DNA of 64,000 nt, from NCBI RefSeq assembly GCF_900236475.1, contig NZ_LT963352.1:4418501-4482500 (forward strand). The letters are read 5' to 3'. Position numbers and translations under genes: made by a program. The notes under the pieces were generated by a model, which had not been told where the DNA came from, ran no database searches, and saw only the letters and a list, made by a program, of their open reading frames with translations. Below are positions 33,072 through 41,997 of the stretch, piece after piece (the stretch's first letter is position 1; every line of letters begins with the position of its first letter). Source of the DNA: Streptomyces chartreusis NRRL 3882. GTDB taxonomy: Bacteria > Actinomycetota > Actinomycetes > Streptomycetales > Streptomycetaceae.

Positions 33072-33536
33072 CTAGCCGTACATCCGGCGCATCGCGAACT
33101 CGACCATCTGCTCGACGGCCTTCGCGTCGAACACCATGCGGTGCTCGCCCTCCATGTCCAGCACGAAGCCGTAGCCGGTCGGCAGCAGGTCCAGGACCTC
33201 GGCGCCGGTGATCACGAAGTACTTGGACTCCTTGCCCGCGTACCGGCGCAGCTCCTTGAGCGTGCTGAACATCGGGATCACCGGCTGCTGGGTGTTGTGC
33301 AGGGCGAGGAAGCCGGGGTTGTCACCGCGCGGGCAGTAGACCTTGGACGTCGCGAAGACCTGCTGGAAGTCCTCGGCGGTCATCTGCCCGGTCGTGAACG
33401 CGCGCACCGCGTCCGTCAGGGAGGGCGGGGACGGCTCGGGGTACAGCGGCGGCTGCTGTCCGTACCCGCCGGACATCGGCTGCTGCGGAGGGGCGTACTG
33501 CCCTTGCGGGCCCGCTGTCTGGTCGTAGCCGTACAT
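33072..33536 (-). CDS. SseB-family protein
   Basis: 154 aa. A flexible N-terminus rich in Gln, Gly, Pro and Tyr (about 1-38) precedes an SseB N-terminal-like domain: 'LTDAVRAFTTGQMTAEDFQQVFATSKVYCPRGDNPGFLALHN' by parts, then 'VIPMFSTLKELRRYAGKESKYF' and 'LLPTGYGFVLDMEGEHRMVFDA'. It has no signal or TM. The family name comes from an E. coli protein of unclear function; in actinobacteria the role is unknown. It is convergent with the TetR gene, 31 bp apart. Confidence 0.85.
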   Translation of the reverse strand: MYGYDQTAGPQGQYAPPQQPMSGGYGQQPPLYPEPSPPSLTDAVRAFTTGQMTAEDFQQVFATSKVYCPRGDNPGFLALHNTQQPVIPMFSTLKELRRYAGKESKYFVITGAEVLDLLPTGYGFVLDMEGEHRMVFDAKAVEQMVEFAMRRMYG

Positions 33537-33658
33537 GAGCGCAAGAGTACCGAGAGCGGCCGGGCGATCGGGCCGGTACGGCAGGCCCGGCAGACCGACA
33601 GCGACTTGACAGCGCCGGCTCTGTGGATCGCCGCGCCCGCCGCTCGTAGCGTCGGTCC

Positions 33659-34483
33659 ATGAACGGACGCCATGACGAAGGCCCGCACGAGCACGACAGG
33701 GGCCTCTCCCACGACCTGCCCGTCCTCGCCCGCCGCCGGATGATCCGGCTGATGGCGGGCGCGAGCCTGGTCCCGCTGGTGGGCTGCACGGCGGAGGACC
33801 GGACCACGGCTTCCTCCTCCCCCTCTTCCCCCTCTTCCTCCTCGTCCGCCGGGTGCGCGGAGATCCCCGAGGAGACGGCCGGGCCCTTCCCCGGTGACGG
33901 CTCGAACGGGGTGAACGTACTGAAGGAGAGCGGAGTCGTCCGCAGCGACATCACGCGGAGCTTCGGCGACTCCGCGGACGGCACCGCCGAGGGCGTCCCC
34001 CTGACGATCATGCTGACGGTGGTGGACGCGGCCTCGGGGTGCGGCACCCCGAAGCAGGGCGCCGCCGTCTACCTCTGGCACTGCGACCGGGACGGCGCCT
34101 ACTCCCTGTACTCCGAGGGCGTCACCGAGGAGAACTACCTGCGCGGAGTCCAGGAGACGGACGAGAAGGGCCAGGTCACGTTCACGAGCATCTTCCCCGG
34201 CTGCTACCCGGGCCGCTGGCCGCACGTCCACTTCGAGGTCTACGGCAGCCTGGCCGACGCCACCGCGGCCACGTCGATCACGAACACCTCGCAGCTCGCC
34301 TTCCCGAAGGACGTCTGCGACACGGTGTACGCCACGGACGGCTACGGCGAGAGCGTACGGAACCTGAGCGGCCTCTCCCTGGAGAGCGACGGCATCTTCA
34401 GCGACGGCCACGACCGGCAGCTGGCGACGATGACGGGCAGCACGGGGGACGGCTACACCGCGGCCTTGACCGTTCCGGTGTGA
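33659..34483 (+). CDS. exported intradiol dioxygenase-like lipoprotein
   Basis: 274 aa. The N-terminus has a twin-arginine-like stretch (LARRRMIRLMAGAS) and a lipobox-like LVGC, suggesting a Tat-exported lipoprotein, then a Ser-rich linker. Iron ligands of intradiol dioxygenases are present: Tyr in 'WHCDRDGAYSLY', Tyr in 'FPGCYPGRWPHVHFEVYG', and both His of HVH. It is a paralogue of the protein encoded at 23303-24202 but without the Gly-rich insert. Probable role: extracellular attack on catecholic compounds. It stands alone on the plus strand. Confidence 0.86.
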   Translation: MNGRHDEGPHEHDRGLSHDLPVLARRRMIRLMAGASLVPLVGCTAEDRTTASSSPSSPSSSSSAGCAEIPEETAGPFPGDGSNGVNVLKESGVVRSDITRSFGDSADGTAEGVPLTIMLTVVDAASGCGTPKQGAAVYLWHCDRDGAYSLYSEGVTEENYLRGVQETDEKGQVTFTSIFPGCYPGRWPHVHFEVYGSLADATAATSITNTSQLAFPKDVCDTVYATDGYGESVRNLSGLSLESDGIFSDGHDRQLATMTGSTGDGYTAALTVPV

Positions 34484-34507
34484 CCTGTCACAGATGACCG
34501 GACGGGG

Positions 34508-34534
34508 TTGCATCTTATTACTGGCGGGTAGCAT
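34508..34534 (+). promoter_or_regulatory. candidate promoter upstream of the acyl-CoA dehydrogenase gene
   Basis: TTGCAT (34508-34513) and TAGCAT (34529-34534), separated by 15 bp, lie 84 bp before the ATG. The following GTAGCTAC palindrome and TTGGTACG words (34540-34557) could bind a fatty-acid-responsive regulator. The 15-bp spacing is short of the usual 17, so this is tentative. Confidence 0.3.
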
Positions 34535-34617
34535 CATCGTAGCTACTTGTTGGTACGTGAACTAGCGCGAGGATCCAGTGCCTCGCCGATCTCTCTAGGG
34601 AGCCGGGAGCCGTCGCC

Positions 34618-36444
34618 ATGGGGCACTACAAGTCGAATCTCCGCGACATCGAGTTCAACCTCTTCGAAGTACTCGGGCGCGACAAGGTGTACGGCACCGG
34701 CCCGTTCGAGGAGATGGACGTCGACACCGCGAAGAGCATCCTGGAGGAGCTGACCCGCCTCTCGGAGAACGAGCTGGCCGAGTCCTTCGCCGACGCCGAC
34801 CGCAACCCGCCGGTCTTCGACCCGGAGACCAACACCGCGCCGGTCCCGGCCTCCTTCAAGAAGAGCTACCAGGCCTTCATGGACTCCGAGTACTGGCGCC
34901 TCGGCCTGCCCGAGGAGATCGGCGGCACCACCGCGCCCCGCTCCCTGATCTGGGCGTACGCCGAGCTCATCCTGGGCGCCAACCCGGCCGTGTGGATGTA
35001 CTCCTCGGGCCCGGCCTTCGCCGGCATCCTCTTCGAGGAGGGCAACGAGGTCCAGAAGCACATAGCCAAGATCGCCACGGAGAAGCAGTGGGGCTCCACG
35101 ATGGTGCTCACCGAGCCCGACGCGGGCTCCGACGTGGGCGCCGGCCGCACCAAGGCCGTGCAGCAGGAGGACGGCTCCTGGCACATCGAGGGCGTGAAGC
35201 GCTTCATCACCTCCGGTGAGCACGACATGTCGGAGAACATCCTCCACTACGTGCTGGCCCGCCCCGAGGGCGCCGGCCCCGGCACCAAGGGCCTGTCCCT
35301 CTTCCTCGTCCCGAAGTACCTCTTCGACTTCGAGACCGGCGAGCTGGGCGAGCGCAACGGCGTCTACGCCACCAACGTCGAGCACAAGATGGGCCTGAAG
35401 GCCTCCAACACCTGCGAGATGACCTTCGGTGACCAGCACCCCGCCAAGGGCTGGCTGATCGGCGACAAGCACGACGGCATCCGCCAGATGTTCCGCATCA
35501 TCGAGTTCGCCCGCATGATGGTCGGCACGAAGGCGATCTCCACGCTGTCGACGGGCTACCTGAACGCGCTGGAGTACGCCAAGGAGCGCGTCCAGGGCCC
35601 CGACCTGGCGAACTTCATGGACAAGACCGCGCCCAAGGTCACCATCACGCACCACCCGGACGTGCGCCGCTCGCTCATGACGCAGAAGGCGTACGCGGAG
35701 GGCATGCGCGCCCTGGTGATGTACACCGCCTCGATCCAGGACGCCATCCAGATCAAGGAGGCCGCCGGCGAGGACGCCTCCACCGAGCACGCGCTGAACG
35801 ACCTGCTCCTGCCGATCGTCAAGGGCTACGGCTCCGAGAAGGGCTACGAGCAGCTCGCCCAGTCGCTGCAGACCTTCGGCGGCTCCGGCTTCCTCCAGGA
35901 GTACCCGATCGAGCAGTACATCCGGGACTCCAAGATCGACACCCTCTACGAGGGCACCACGGCGATCCAGGGCCAGGACTTCTTCTTCCGGAAGATCGTC
36001 CGCAACCAGGGCGCCGCGCTGAACTCCCTCGCCGAGGACATCAAGAAGTTCCTCGCCCTCGGCACGGGCGGCGAGGAGCTGGCCGGGGCCCGCGAGCACC
36101 TCGCCAAGGCCGCGGTCGAGCTGGAGGCCATCGTCGGCCTGATGCTCACCGACCTCGCCGCCACCGAGCAGGACGTCAAGAACATCTACAAGGTCGGGCT
36201 CAACACCACCCGCCTGCTGATGGCCTCCGGTGACGTCGTCGTCGGCTACCTGCTGCTCAAGGGCGCCGCGGTCGCCGCCGACAAGCTGGAGACGGCCACC
36301 GCCAAGGACAAGGCCTTCTACACCGGCAAGATCGCCGCCGCGAAGTTCTTCGCCGCCAACGTCCTGCCGGGCGTCACCCTGGCCCGCAAGGTGGCCGAGG
36401 GCGTCGAGCTGGACCTGATGGAGCTGGACGAGGCCGCGTTCTAG
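34618..36444 (+). CDS. acyl-CoA dehydrogenase, long C-terminally extended (FadE5-like)
   Basis: 608 aa, against about 380-400 for short acyl-CoA dehydrogenases; the extra C-terminal helical domain is that of the FadE5-like actinobacterial enzymes (about 610 aa). Visible parts: 'YWRLGLPEEIGGTTAPRSL', FAD/substrate loop 'MVLTEPDAGSDVGAGRTKA', 'KRFITSGEHDMSENI', and 'SKIDTLYEGTTAIQGQDFFFRKI' with the catalytic Glu. It catalyses the first, FAD-dependent alpha,beta-dehydrogenation of fatty acyl-CoA. It is monocistronic, ending at a strong hairpin. Confidence 0.95.
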   Translation: MGHYKSNLRDIEFNLFEVLGRDKVYGTGPFEEMDVDTAKSILEELTRLSENELAESFADADRNPPVFDPETNTAPVPASFKKSYQAFMDSEYWRLGLPEEIGGTTAPRSLIWAYAELILGANPAVWMYSSGPAFAGILFEEGNEVQKHIAKIATEKQWGSTMVLTEPDAGSDVGAGRTKAVQQEDGSWHIEGVKRFITSGEHDMSENILHYVLARPEGAGPGTKGLSLFLVPKYLFDFETGELGERNGVYATNVEHKMGLKASNTCEMTFGDQHPAKGWLIGDKHDGIRQMFRIIEFARMMVGTKAISTLSTGYLNALEYAKERVQGPDLANFMDKTAPKVTITHHPDVRRSLMTQKAYAEGMRALVMYTASIQDAIQIKEAAGEDASTEHALNDLLLPIVKGYGSEKGYEQLAQSLQTFGGSGFLQEYPIEQYIRDSKIDTLYEGTTAIQGQDFFFRKIVRNQGAALNSLAEDIKKFLALGTGGEELAGAREHLAKAAVELEAIVGLMLTDLAATEQDVKNIYKVGLNTTRLLMASGDVVVGYLLLKGAAVAADKLETATAKDKAFYTGKIAAAKFFAANVLPGVTLARKVAEGVELDLMELDEAAF

Positions 36445-36463
36445 ATCTCTCACGTCCTCTGTT

Positions 36464-36500
36464 CGAGGGCCTGTTCCCTACCGTGGGGAACAGGCCCTCG
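36464..36500 (+). terminator. hairpin terminator after the acyl-CoA dehydrogenase gene
   Basis: A perfect 15-bp stem CGAGGGCCTGTTCCC (36464-36478 with 36486-36500), 7-nt loop, lies 19 nt after the stop and just before the aminopeptidase gene. Confidence 0.9.
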
Positions 36501-36520
36501 TCCGTCGTTAAGGTGAAGCC

Positions 36521-37819
36521 ATGACCCAACCAGCCCGCTTCGACCGCGGCCACACCGACGACCTCATGACCTTCCTGGCGGCGAGCCCGTCGCCGTACCA
36601 CGCCGTGGCCACAGCTGCCGAGCGGCTGGAGAAGGCCGGCTTCAGGCAGGTCGCCGAGACGGACGCCTGGGACGGGACGCGCGGCGGCAAGTACGTGCTG
36701 CGCGGTGGCGCGATCGTCGCCTGGTACGTGCCGGAGGACGCCGCACCCCACACGCCGTTCCGGATCGTCGGCGCCCACACCGACTCCCCCAACCTGCGCG
36801 TCAAGCCGCTCCCCGACAGCGGGGCGCACGGCTGGCGCCAGGTGGCCGTGGAGATCTACGGCGGACCGCTGCTCAACTCCTGGCTGGACCGGGACCTGGG
36901 CCTCGCGGGCCGGCTGACCCTGCGCGACGGCTCGACGCGCCTGGTCAATGTCGACCGGCCGCTGCTGCGGGTCCCGCAGCTCGCCATCCACCTGGACCGC
37001 TCGGTGACGGCCGACGGCCTCAAGCTCGACAAGCAGCGGCACATGCAGCCGGTCTGGGGCCTGGGCCACGACGTCCGCGACGGCGATCTGATCGCCTTCC
37101 TGGAGGAGACGGCCGGCATCCCGGCGGGCGAGGTCACCGGCTGGGACCTGATGACGCACTCCGTCGAGCCGCCCGCCTACCTGGGCCGTGACCGCGAACT
37201 GCTGGCCGGCCCGCGCATGGACAACCTGCTGTCGGTGCACGCCGGCACGGCGGCCCTCGCCGCCGTGGCCTCCGGTGCGTCCAAGCCGACGTCCATCCCG
37301 GTGCTGGCCGCCTTCGACCACGAGGAGAACGGCTCCCAGTCGGACACGGGCGCGGACGGGCCGCTGCTCGGCAACGTGCTGGAGCGCTCGGTGTTCGCGC
37401 GCGGCGGCTCCTACGAGGACCGGGCCCGCGCCTTCGCCGGTACGGTCTGCCTGTCCTCCGACACCGGGCACGCCGTCCACCCCAACTACGCGGAGCGGCA
37501 CGACCCGACGCACCACCCGCGCGTCAACGGCGGCCCGATCCTCAAGGTCAACGTCAACAACCGCTACGCCACGGACGGTTCGGGCCGCGCGGAGTTCACG
37601 GCGGCCTGTGAGGCGGCCGACGTGCCCTTCCAGTCCTTCGTCTCCAACAACTCCATGCCCTGCGGCACCACGATCGGCCCGATCACCGCCGCCCGGCACG
37701 GCATCAGGACCGTCGACATCGGCGTGGCCATCCTGTCGATGCACAGCGCACGCGAACTGTGCGGCGCCGACGACCCGTTCCTCCTGGCGAACGCGCTGAC
37801 CGCGTTCCTGGAGCGGTAG
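36521..37819 (+). CDS. apeB: M18-family aminopeptidase
   Basis: 432 aa, the usual M18 length. Zinc ligands and catalytic residues are visible: VGAHTDSPNLRVKP (His and neighbouring Asp), 'AGPRMDNLLSVHAG' (bridging Asp), FDHEENGSQSDTGADGP (catalytic Glu pair), SSDTGHAVHPNY, and the final IAILS-type 'VDIGVAILSMHSARE' (His). It is a cytoplasmic di-zinc enzyme releasing N-terminal, often acidic, residues from peptides. It begins 20 bp after the upstream hairpin, so it has its own promoter or depends on readthrough. Confidence 0.95.
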   Translation: MTQPARFDRGHTDDLMTFLAASPSPYHAVATAAERLEKAGFRQVAETDAWDGTRGGKYVLRGGAIVAWYVPEDAAPHTPFRIVGAHTDSPNLRVKPLPDSGAHGWRQVAVEIYGGPLLNSWLDRDLGLAGRLTLRDGSTRLVNVDRPLLRVPQLAIHLDRSVTADGLKLDKQRHMQPVWGLGHDVRDGDLIAFLEETAGIPAGEVTGWDLMTHSVEPPAYLGRDRELLAGPRMDNLLSVHAGTAALAAVASGASKPTSIPVLAAFDHEENGSQSDTGADGPLLGNVLERSVFARGGSYEDRARAFAGTVCLSSDTGHAVHPNYAERHDPTHHPRVNGGPILKVNVNNRYATDGSGRAEFTAACEAADVPFQSFVSNNSMPCGTTIGPITAARHGIRTVDIGVAILSMHSARELCGADDPFLLANALTAFLER

Positions 37820-37906
37820 AACGGGCCGTCACCGCATGGGTGTTCCCCTCGGGGGTACCCGGTGTGCGGACCGGAACGACCGGACCGTACAGGGAGGCGA
37901 CACAAC

Positions 37907-38155
37907 ATGGGCCTCGGCGGATGCATCATCCTCATCGCCGTGGGAGCCATCCTCACGTTCGCGACCGACTGGGACATGCAGGGGGTCAACCTCGACCTGG
38001 TCGGCATCATCCTGATGATCGTCGGACTGATCGGCGTCACGACGTTCAGCAGCATCGCCAGGCGGCGGCGCGTGGTGGTGCCACCCACGACGCCGGTCGT
38101 GGACGACGGACGACACCACACACGCGACGGCTACAGCGACGGGTACGGGGTCTGA
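37907..38155 (+). CDS. small two-TM membrane protein (DUF6458-like)
   Basis: 82 aa. ATG 37907 follows AGGGAGG (37891-37897). Two TM helices (GCIILIAVGAILTFA and 'LVGIILMIVGLIGVTTFSS') flank the polar link DWDMQGVNLD, then a basic segment and a His/Asp-rich tail. The layout 'GxxIxLIAxGAILxFAV...GxILMIVGxxG' is typical of a conserved actinobacterial family of unknown function. Conserved and expressed-looking, but no role is known. Confidence 0.85.
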   Translation: MGLGGCIILIAVGAILTFATDWDMQGVNLDLVGIILMIVGLIGVTTFSSIARRRRVVVPPTTPVVDDGRHHTRDGYSDGYGV

Positions 38156-38167
38156 CGCCCCGGAGGA

Positions 38168-39985
38168 TCAGGCGTCCATCCCGGCCAGCACCAGGGGAAG
38201 CCGGTCCGTCCCCGCCTCCGTGAGGCGGACGGGGACGCCCCAGTCCTGCTGGTGGACGTGACAAGCCGGATACTCGTTCGACGGATCGTCGTCGCAGGAG
38301 GCGGCCATCGCGGAGACGTGCAGCACGCCCTCCGGCACGGAGGGGTCGAGTTCGAGGGCGCGGGACAGGTCGGTTCCCGCGCCCTCGCCGCTGCGCAGCA
38401 GCTCCGGCGGGGTGGAGGAGACCAGCAGGCGCGTGGAGGGGCCGTACCGGGTGTCGAGCTTCTGGCCCGCGGGGGCCTGGAAGATGACGTCCAACCGGAG
38501 CCGGCCAGGGGTGACTTCGGTGGCCTCGCGCTGCGTGCGGTGGGCGACCTCCGGCACCTTCACCGCCTCTTCCGGCAGCCGCAGCCGGGTCAGCCGGTGC
38601 CGGGCCGACTCCACGACCACGATGTCGTCGCCGACGAGCACCGCGTCGCTGGGCTCGCGCAGGTCCGTGGCCAGGGTGGTGACCTCACCGGTCGCGGGGT
38701 CGTAGCGTCGCAAAGCGTGGTTGTAGGTGTCGGCGACGGCGACGGACCCGTCCGGGAGCGCGGTGACGCCCAGCGGGTGCTGGAGCAGGGCCTGTCCGGC
38801 GCTGCCGTCGCGGTGGCCGAAGTCGAACAGGCCGGTGCCGACGGCGGTGTGGACGGAGCCGTCGGGGGTCACCCAGCGCAGGGCGGACGTCTCGGAGTCG
38901 GCGAGCCAGAGGCGGTCGGGGGTGGCGGCGAGGCCCGAGGGCTGCGCGAACCAGGCCTCGGCCCCCGGGCCGTCCACCAGCCCCTCGTTCGTCGTCCCGG
39001 CCGCGACCGCGACCGTGCCCTCGGCCGGGTCGTACGCCCACAGCTGGTGGACGCCGGCCATGGCGATCCAGACCTTGCCCTGCCAGAGGGCGACGTCCCA
39101 GGGGGAGGAGAGGTCGACCTCGCGGGCCGGGCCCGAGGTGGGTGAGCCCTGCCACCACTGCCGGCCCGTGCCGGCGAGGGTGGTGACCTCGCCGGTGGTG
39201 AGGTCCAGCCGCCGCAGCGCGTGGTTGACGGTGTCGGCGACGACCACCGACCCCTCGTCGAGCAGGGCGAGCCCCTGCGGCTCGTTGAAGGCGGCCGTGC
39301 CGGTCGGTCCGTCGGCGAACCCGCGCGTGCCGGACCCGATCCGCCGTACGACGCTCTCGCCGTCCTCGGCGAGTTCCACCAGCTGGTGCCGGGTGGTGTC
39401 GCTCACCAGGAAGGTCCCGGACGGCAGCAGCAGCGCCTTCCCCGGGAACCGCAGCACCGTCGGCTCCGGTTCCGGCGCCACATACGGCCCGTCCCCTCGC
39501 CGCAGCGTCCCCTTGGCCTCGTGCTCGGCCTCCAGCTCCGTCACCAGACGCTCGATGGCGTGCGCATGCCCCTCACCGGCGTGCTGCGCGACGACGTACC
39601 CCTCGGGGTCGATCACGACGAGCGTCGGCCAGGCCCGCACGGCGTACTGCTTCCACGTGGCCAGCTCCGGGTCGTCGAGCACCGGGTGCTCCACGCCGTA
39701 CCGCTCGACGGCGTCCACCACCGCGCTGTGCTCGGCCTCGTGCACGAACTTCGGCGAGTGCACCCCGATGACCACGACCGTGTCCCGGTGCCTCTCCTCC
39801 AGCTCGCGCAGCTCGTCCAGGACATGCAGGCAGTTGATGCAGCAGAACGTCCAGAAATCGAGGATGACGATGCGTCCTCGCAGGTCGGCGAGGGTGTACT
39901 GCTGCCCGCCCGTGTTCAGCCAGCCGCCCTTGCCGGTCAGCTCGGGGGCGCGGACACGGGCACGTCGGGGTGCGGAGTCATTCAT
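38168..39985 (-). CDS. thioredoxin-NHL-repeat protein (NHLRC2-like)
   Basis: 605 aa. Residues about 10-150 are a thioredoxin/TlpA-like fold with a CCINC active site (DFWTFCCINCLHVLDEL). About 160-500 are NHL/six-bladed propeller repeats ('FNEPQGLALLDEGSVVVADTVNHALRRLD', 'HPLGVTALPDGSVAVADTYNHALRRYD'). A C-terminal beta domain follows. There is no signal peptide. The architecture is that of human NHLRC2 and bacterial relatives, with an expected redox or scaffolding role. Its ATG overlaps the upstream cupin stop by 4 nt, so the two form an operon. Confidence 0.92.
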   Translation of the reverse strand: MNDSAPRRARVRAPELTGKGGWLNTGGQQYTLADLRGRIVILDFWTFCCINCLHVLDELRELEERHRDTVVVIGVHSPKFVHEAEHSAVVDAVERYGVEHPVLDDPELATWKQYAVRAWPTLVVIDPEGYVVAQHAGEGHAHAIERLVTELEAEHEAKGTLRRGDGPYVAPEPEPTVLRFPGKALLLPSGTFLVSDTTRHQLVELAEDGESVVRRIGSGTRGFADGPTGTAAFNEPQGLALLDEGSVVVADTVNHALRRLDLTTGEVTTLAGTGRQWWQGSPTSGPAREVDLSSPWDVALWQGKVWIAMAGVHQLWAYDPAEGTVAVAAGTTNEGLVDGPGAEAWFAQPSGLAATPDRLWLADSETSALRWVTPDGSVHTAVGTGLFDFGHRDGSAGQALLQHPLGVTALPDGSVAVADTYNHALRRYDPATGEVTTLATDLREPSDAVLVGDDIVVVESARHRLTRLRLPEEAVKVPEVAHRTQREATEVTPGRLRLDVIFQAPAGQKLDTRYGPSTRLLVSSTPPELLRSGEGAGTDLSRALELDPSVPEGVLHVSAMAASCDDDPSNEYPACHVHQQDWGVPVRLTEAGTDRLPLVLAGMDA

Positions 39986-40407
39986 GCGTCCAGGGTGTCA
40001 TCCGGCACTGACAGCCCCTCCAGCGCGTGGCCGGTCGTGGCGTCCACGTGCTCGGGCACGTCGTCGTGGCGGTCGCCGACCGTGAGGGTGCCGGTGGGTT
40101 CGAACAGGAGGATCGCGGTCGGCACCGGAGCGTACGGCTTGTGCTCGGTGCCGCGCGGGACGGTGAAGACGCTGCCCCTGGGGAGCACGACCGTGTGCTC
40201 TCCGGCCGGCTCGCGCAGGCCGATGTGCAGCTCGCCGTCGAGGACGAGGAAGAACTCGTCGGTGTGCTCGTGGACGTGCCAGACGTGCTCGCCCTCGACC
40301 TTCGCGACGCGGACGTCGTAGTCGTTGACGGCGGTGACGATGCGCGGGCTCCACAGCTCGGAGAAGGAGTCCAGGGCGTGGGCGAGGGAGACGGGTTCCT
40401 GGGTCAT
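39982..40407 (-). CDS. cupin-domain protein
   Basis: 141 aa single-domain cupin. The metal-binding motif 1 is HVHEHTDEFFLVLDGELHIG (His, His, Glu), and the motif 2 region is 'LPRGSVFTVPRGTEHKPYA' (His). It may be an enzyme on a small metabolite or a sensor. It is first in a two-gene operon with the thioredoxin-NHL protein (4-nt overlap) and divergent from the GlxA-type regulator across 52 bp, so the regulator may control this operon. Confidence 0.88.
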   Translation of the reverse strand: MTQEPVSLAHALDSFSELWSPRIVTAVNDYDVRVAKVEGEHVWHVHEHTDEFFLVLDGELHIGLREPAGEHTVVLPRGSVFTVPRGTEHKPYAPVPTAILLFEPTGTLTVGDRHDDVPEHVDATTGHALEGLSVPDDTLDA

Positions 40408-40459
40408 GAGGGGATCTTCCGGGGTGCCGTGCCTCTCGCACGAGTGCTAGAAATCGCAC

Positions 40460-41458
40460 ATGCCGCAAGGATCCTCGCACCGCCCGCACCAGGTCGCCGT
40501 GATCGTCGACGAGGGCACCAACCCCTTCGAGGTAGGGGTGGCCACCGAGCTGTTCGGGCTGCCCCGGCCCGAGCTGGGGCTGCCGCGGCCGTTGTACGAG
40601 GTGACGCTGTGCGCGCCCGCGCCGGAGATCCGGATGAACCACGGGTTCTTCACGCTCACGGGCGCCTCGGGCCTGGACGCCGTGGACCGGGCGGACACGC
40701 TGGTCGTGCCCGGCCGGCCGGACAACGTCGTACCGCGCGCCCCTGCCGTGCTCGACGCCATCCGGCACGCACACGCGCGTGGCGCCCGGGTCATGAGCTT
40801 GTGCACCGGCACGTTCGCGCTCGCGGAAGCCGGACTGCTGGACGGTCGGCGGGCGGCGACCCACTGGCGCTGGGCGGACTCCTTCCGCCGACTGCACCCG
40901 AAGGTGCTGCTGGAACCGGACGTGCTGTTCGTGGACGAGGGTGACATCCTCACCGCCGCCGGCAGCGCGGCCGCGCTCGATCTCGGGCTGTACGTCTGGC
41001 GCCGCGACCACGGAGCGGAGATCGCCAACCACGTCTCCCGGCGGCTGGTGTTCGCCGCGCACCGGGACGGCGGTCAGCGGCAGTTCGTGGAACGACCGGT
41101 GCCGGACGTGCGGGACGAGTCCCTGGCACCCCTGCTGGCTTGGGCACAGGAGCGGCTGGGCGAGCCGCTGACGGTGGCGGACCTGGCCGCACGCGCGCGG
41201 GTCAGCCCGGCCACGCTCCACCGGCGCTTCCGCGCGCAGCTCGGGACGACGCCGCTCGCGTGGCTGACCGGGGAGCGCGTGGCGCTGGCCTGCCGGCTGA
41301 TCGAGCGGGGCGAGGAACGGCTGGACGTGGTGGCGGCCCGCAGCGGGCTCGGTACGGCCGCCAACCTGCGGGCACGGCTGCGGCGGGCGACCGGACTCAG
41401 CCCGTCGGCCTATCGACGGCGTTTCGGAGCGGGCGGCGGGGAAGCCCTGGTCTCATGA
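40460..41458 (+). CDS. GlxA-type AraC regulator with DJ-1/PfpI domain
   Basis: 332 aa. Residues about 10-185 are a DJ-1/PfpI-like amidotransferase domain ('VAVIVDEGTNPFEVGVATELFG', the Cys-containing 'MSLCTGTFALAEAGLLDGRRAATHWRW'). Residues about 220-325 are an AraC double helix-turn-helix ('LTVADLAARARVSPATLHRRFRAQLGTTPLAWL', 'SGLGTAANLRARLRRATGLSPSAYRRRF'). The family responds to amine or carboxylate metabolites. It is divergent from cupin/thioredoxin-NHL, with its stop overlapping the LURP-one gene by 4 nt. Confidence 0.92.
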   Translation: MPQGSSHRPHQVAVIVDEGTNPFEVGVATELFGLPRPELGLPRPLYEVTLCAPAPEIRMNHGFFTLTGASGLDAVDRADTLVVPGRPDNVVPRAPAVLDAIRHAHARGARVMSLCTGTFALAEAGLLDGRRAATHWRWADSFRRLHPKVLLEPDVLFVDEGDILTAAGSAAALDLGLYVWRRDHGAEIANHVSRRLVFAAHRDGGQRQFVERPVPDVRDESLAPLLAWAQERLGEPLTVADLAARARVSPATLHRRFRAQLGTTPLAWLTGERVALACRLIERGEERLDVVAARSGLGTAANLRARLRRATGLSPSAYRRRFGAGGGEALVS

Positions 41459-41946
41459 GATTCCTCGTGTACGACCGGCTCCTCGGATTCGGCGACGACT
41501 ACTGGATCGAGGACGCCCGCGGCACCAAGGTGTTCCTCGTCGACGGCAAGGCCCTGCGGCTGCGGGACACCTGGGAGCTGAAGGACACCCAGGGGCGCGT
41601 CCTCGTCGACATCCACCAGAAGATGCTCGCCCTGCGCGACACGATGGTGCTCCAGCGGGGCGGCGAACCGCTGGCGACGATCCGCCGGAAACGGCTGTCC
41701 CTGCTGCGCAACCACTACCGGGTGTCCCTGGCCGACGGCAACGAACTGGACGTCAGCGGCAAGATCCTCGATCGCGAGTTCGCCGTCGAGTACGACGGGG
41801 AACTGCTGGCGGTGATCTCCCGGCGGTGGCTGACCGTGCGGGACACCTACGGCGTGGACGTCGTCCGCGAGGACGCGGATCCGGCGCTGCTGATCGCGGT
41901 GGCGGTGTGTGTGATCCACCTGGCGGAGAAGGAGCGGGAGGAGTGA
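41455..41946 (+). CDS. LURP-one-related / scramblase-fold protein
   Basis: 163 aa, ATG 41455 coupled (ATGA) to the upstream regulator stop. The repeated strand pattern is that of the LURP-one-related (Tubby/scramblase-like) family: 'LRLRDTWELKDTQGRVLVDIHQKMLALRDTMVL', 'LATIRRKRLSLLRNHYRV', 'GKILDREFAVEYDGELLAVISRRWLTVRDTYGV'. A hydrophobic helix is near the C-terminus (ALLIAVAVCVIHLA). In other bacteria the family is conserved but uncharacterised; membrane association is likely. Confidence 0.87.
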   Translation: MRFLVYDRLLGFGDDYWIEDARGTKVFLVDGKALRLRDTWELKDTQGRVLVDIHQKMLALRDTMVLQRGGEPLATIRRKRLSLLRNHYRVSLADGNELDVSGKILDREFAVEYDGELLAVISRRWLTVRDTYGVDVVREDADPALLIAVAVCVIHLAEKEREE

Positions 41947-41997
41947 GGGCGCGTCCCTGTGGGCCTGTGTGGGCGCTGATGCCCTGAGTGGCCGTCC

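Noticed and set aside
34543..36453. 636-residue minus-strand frame over the acyl-CoA dehydrogenase gene
   Set aside because: Leu/Val/Gly/Asp-rich shadow with no recognisable family; the dehydrogenase on the other strand is unambiguous.
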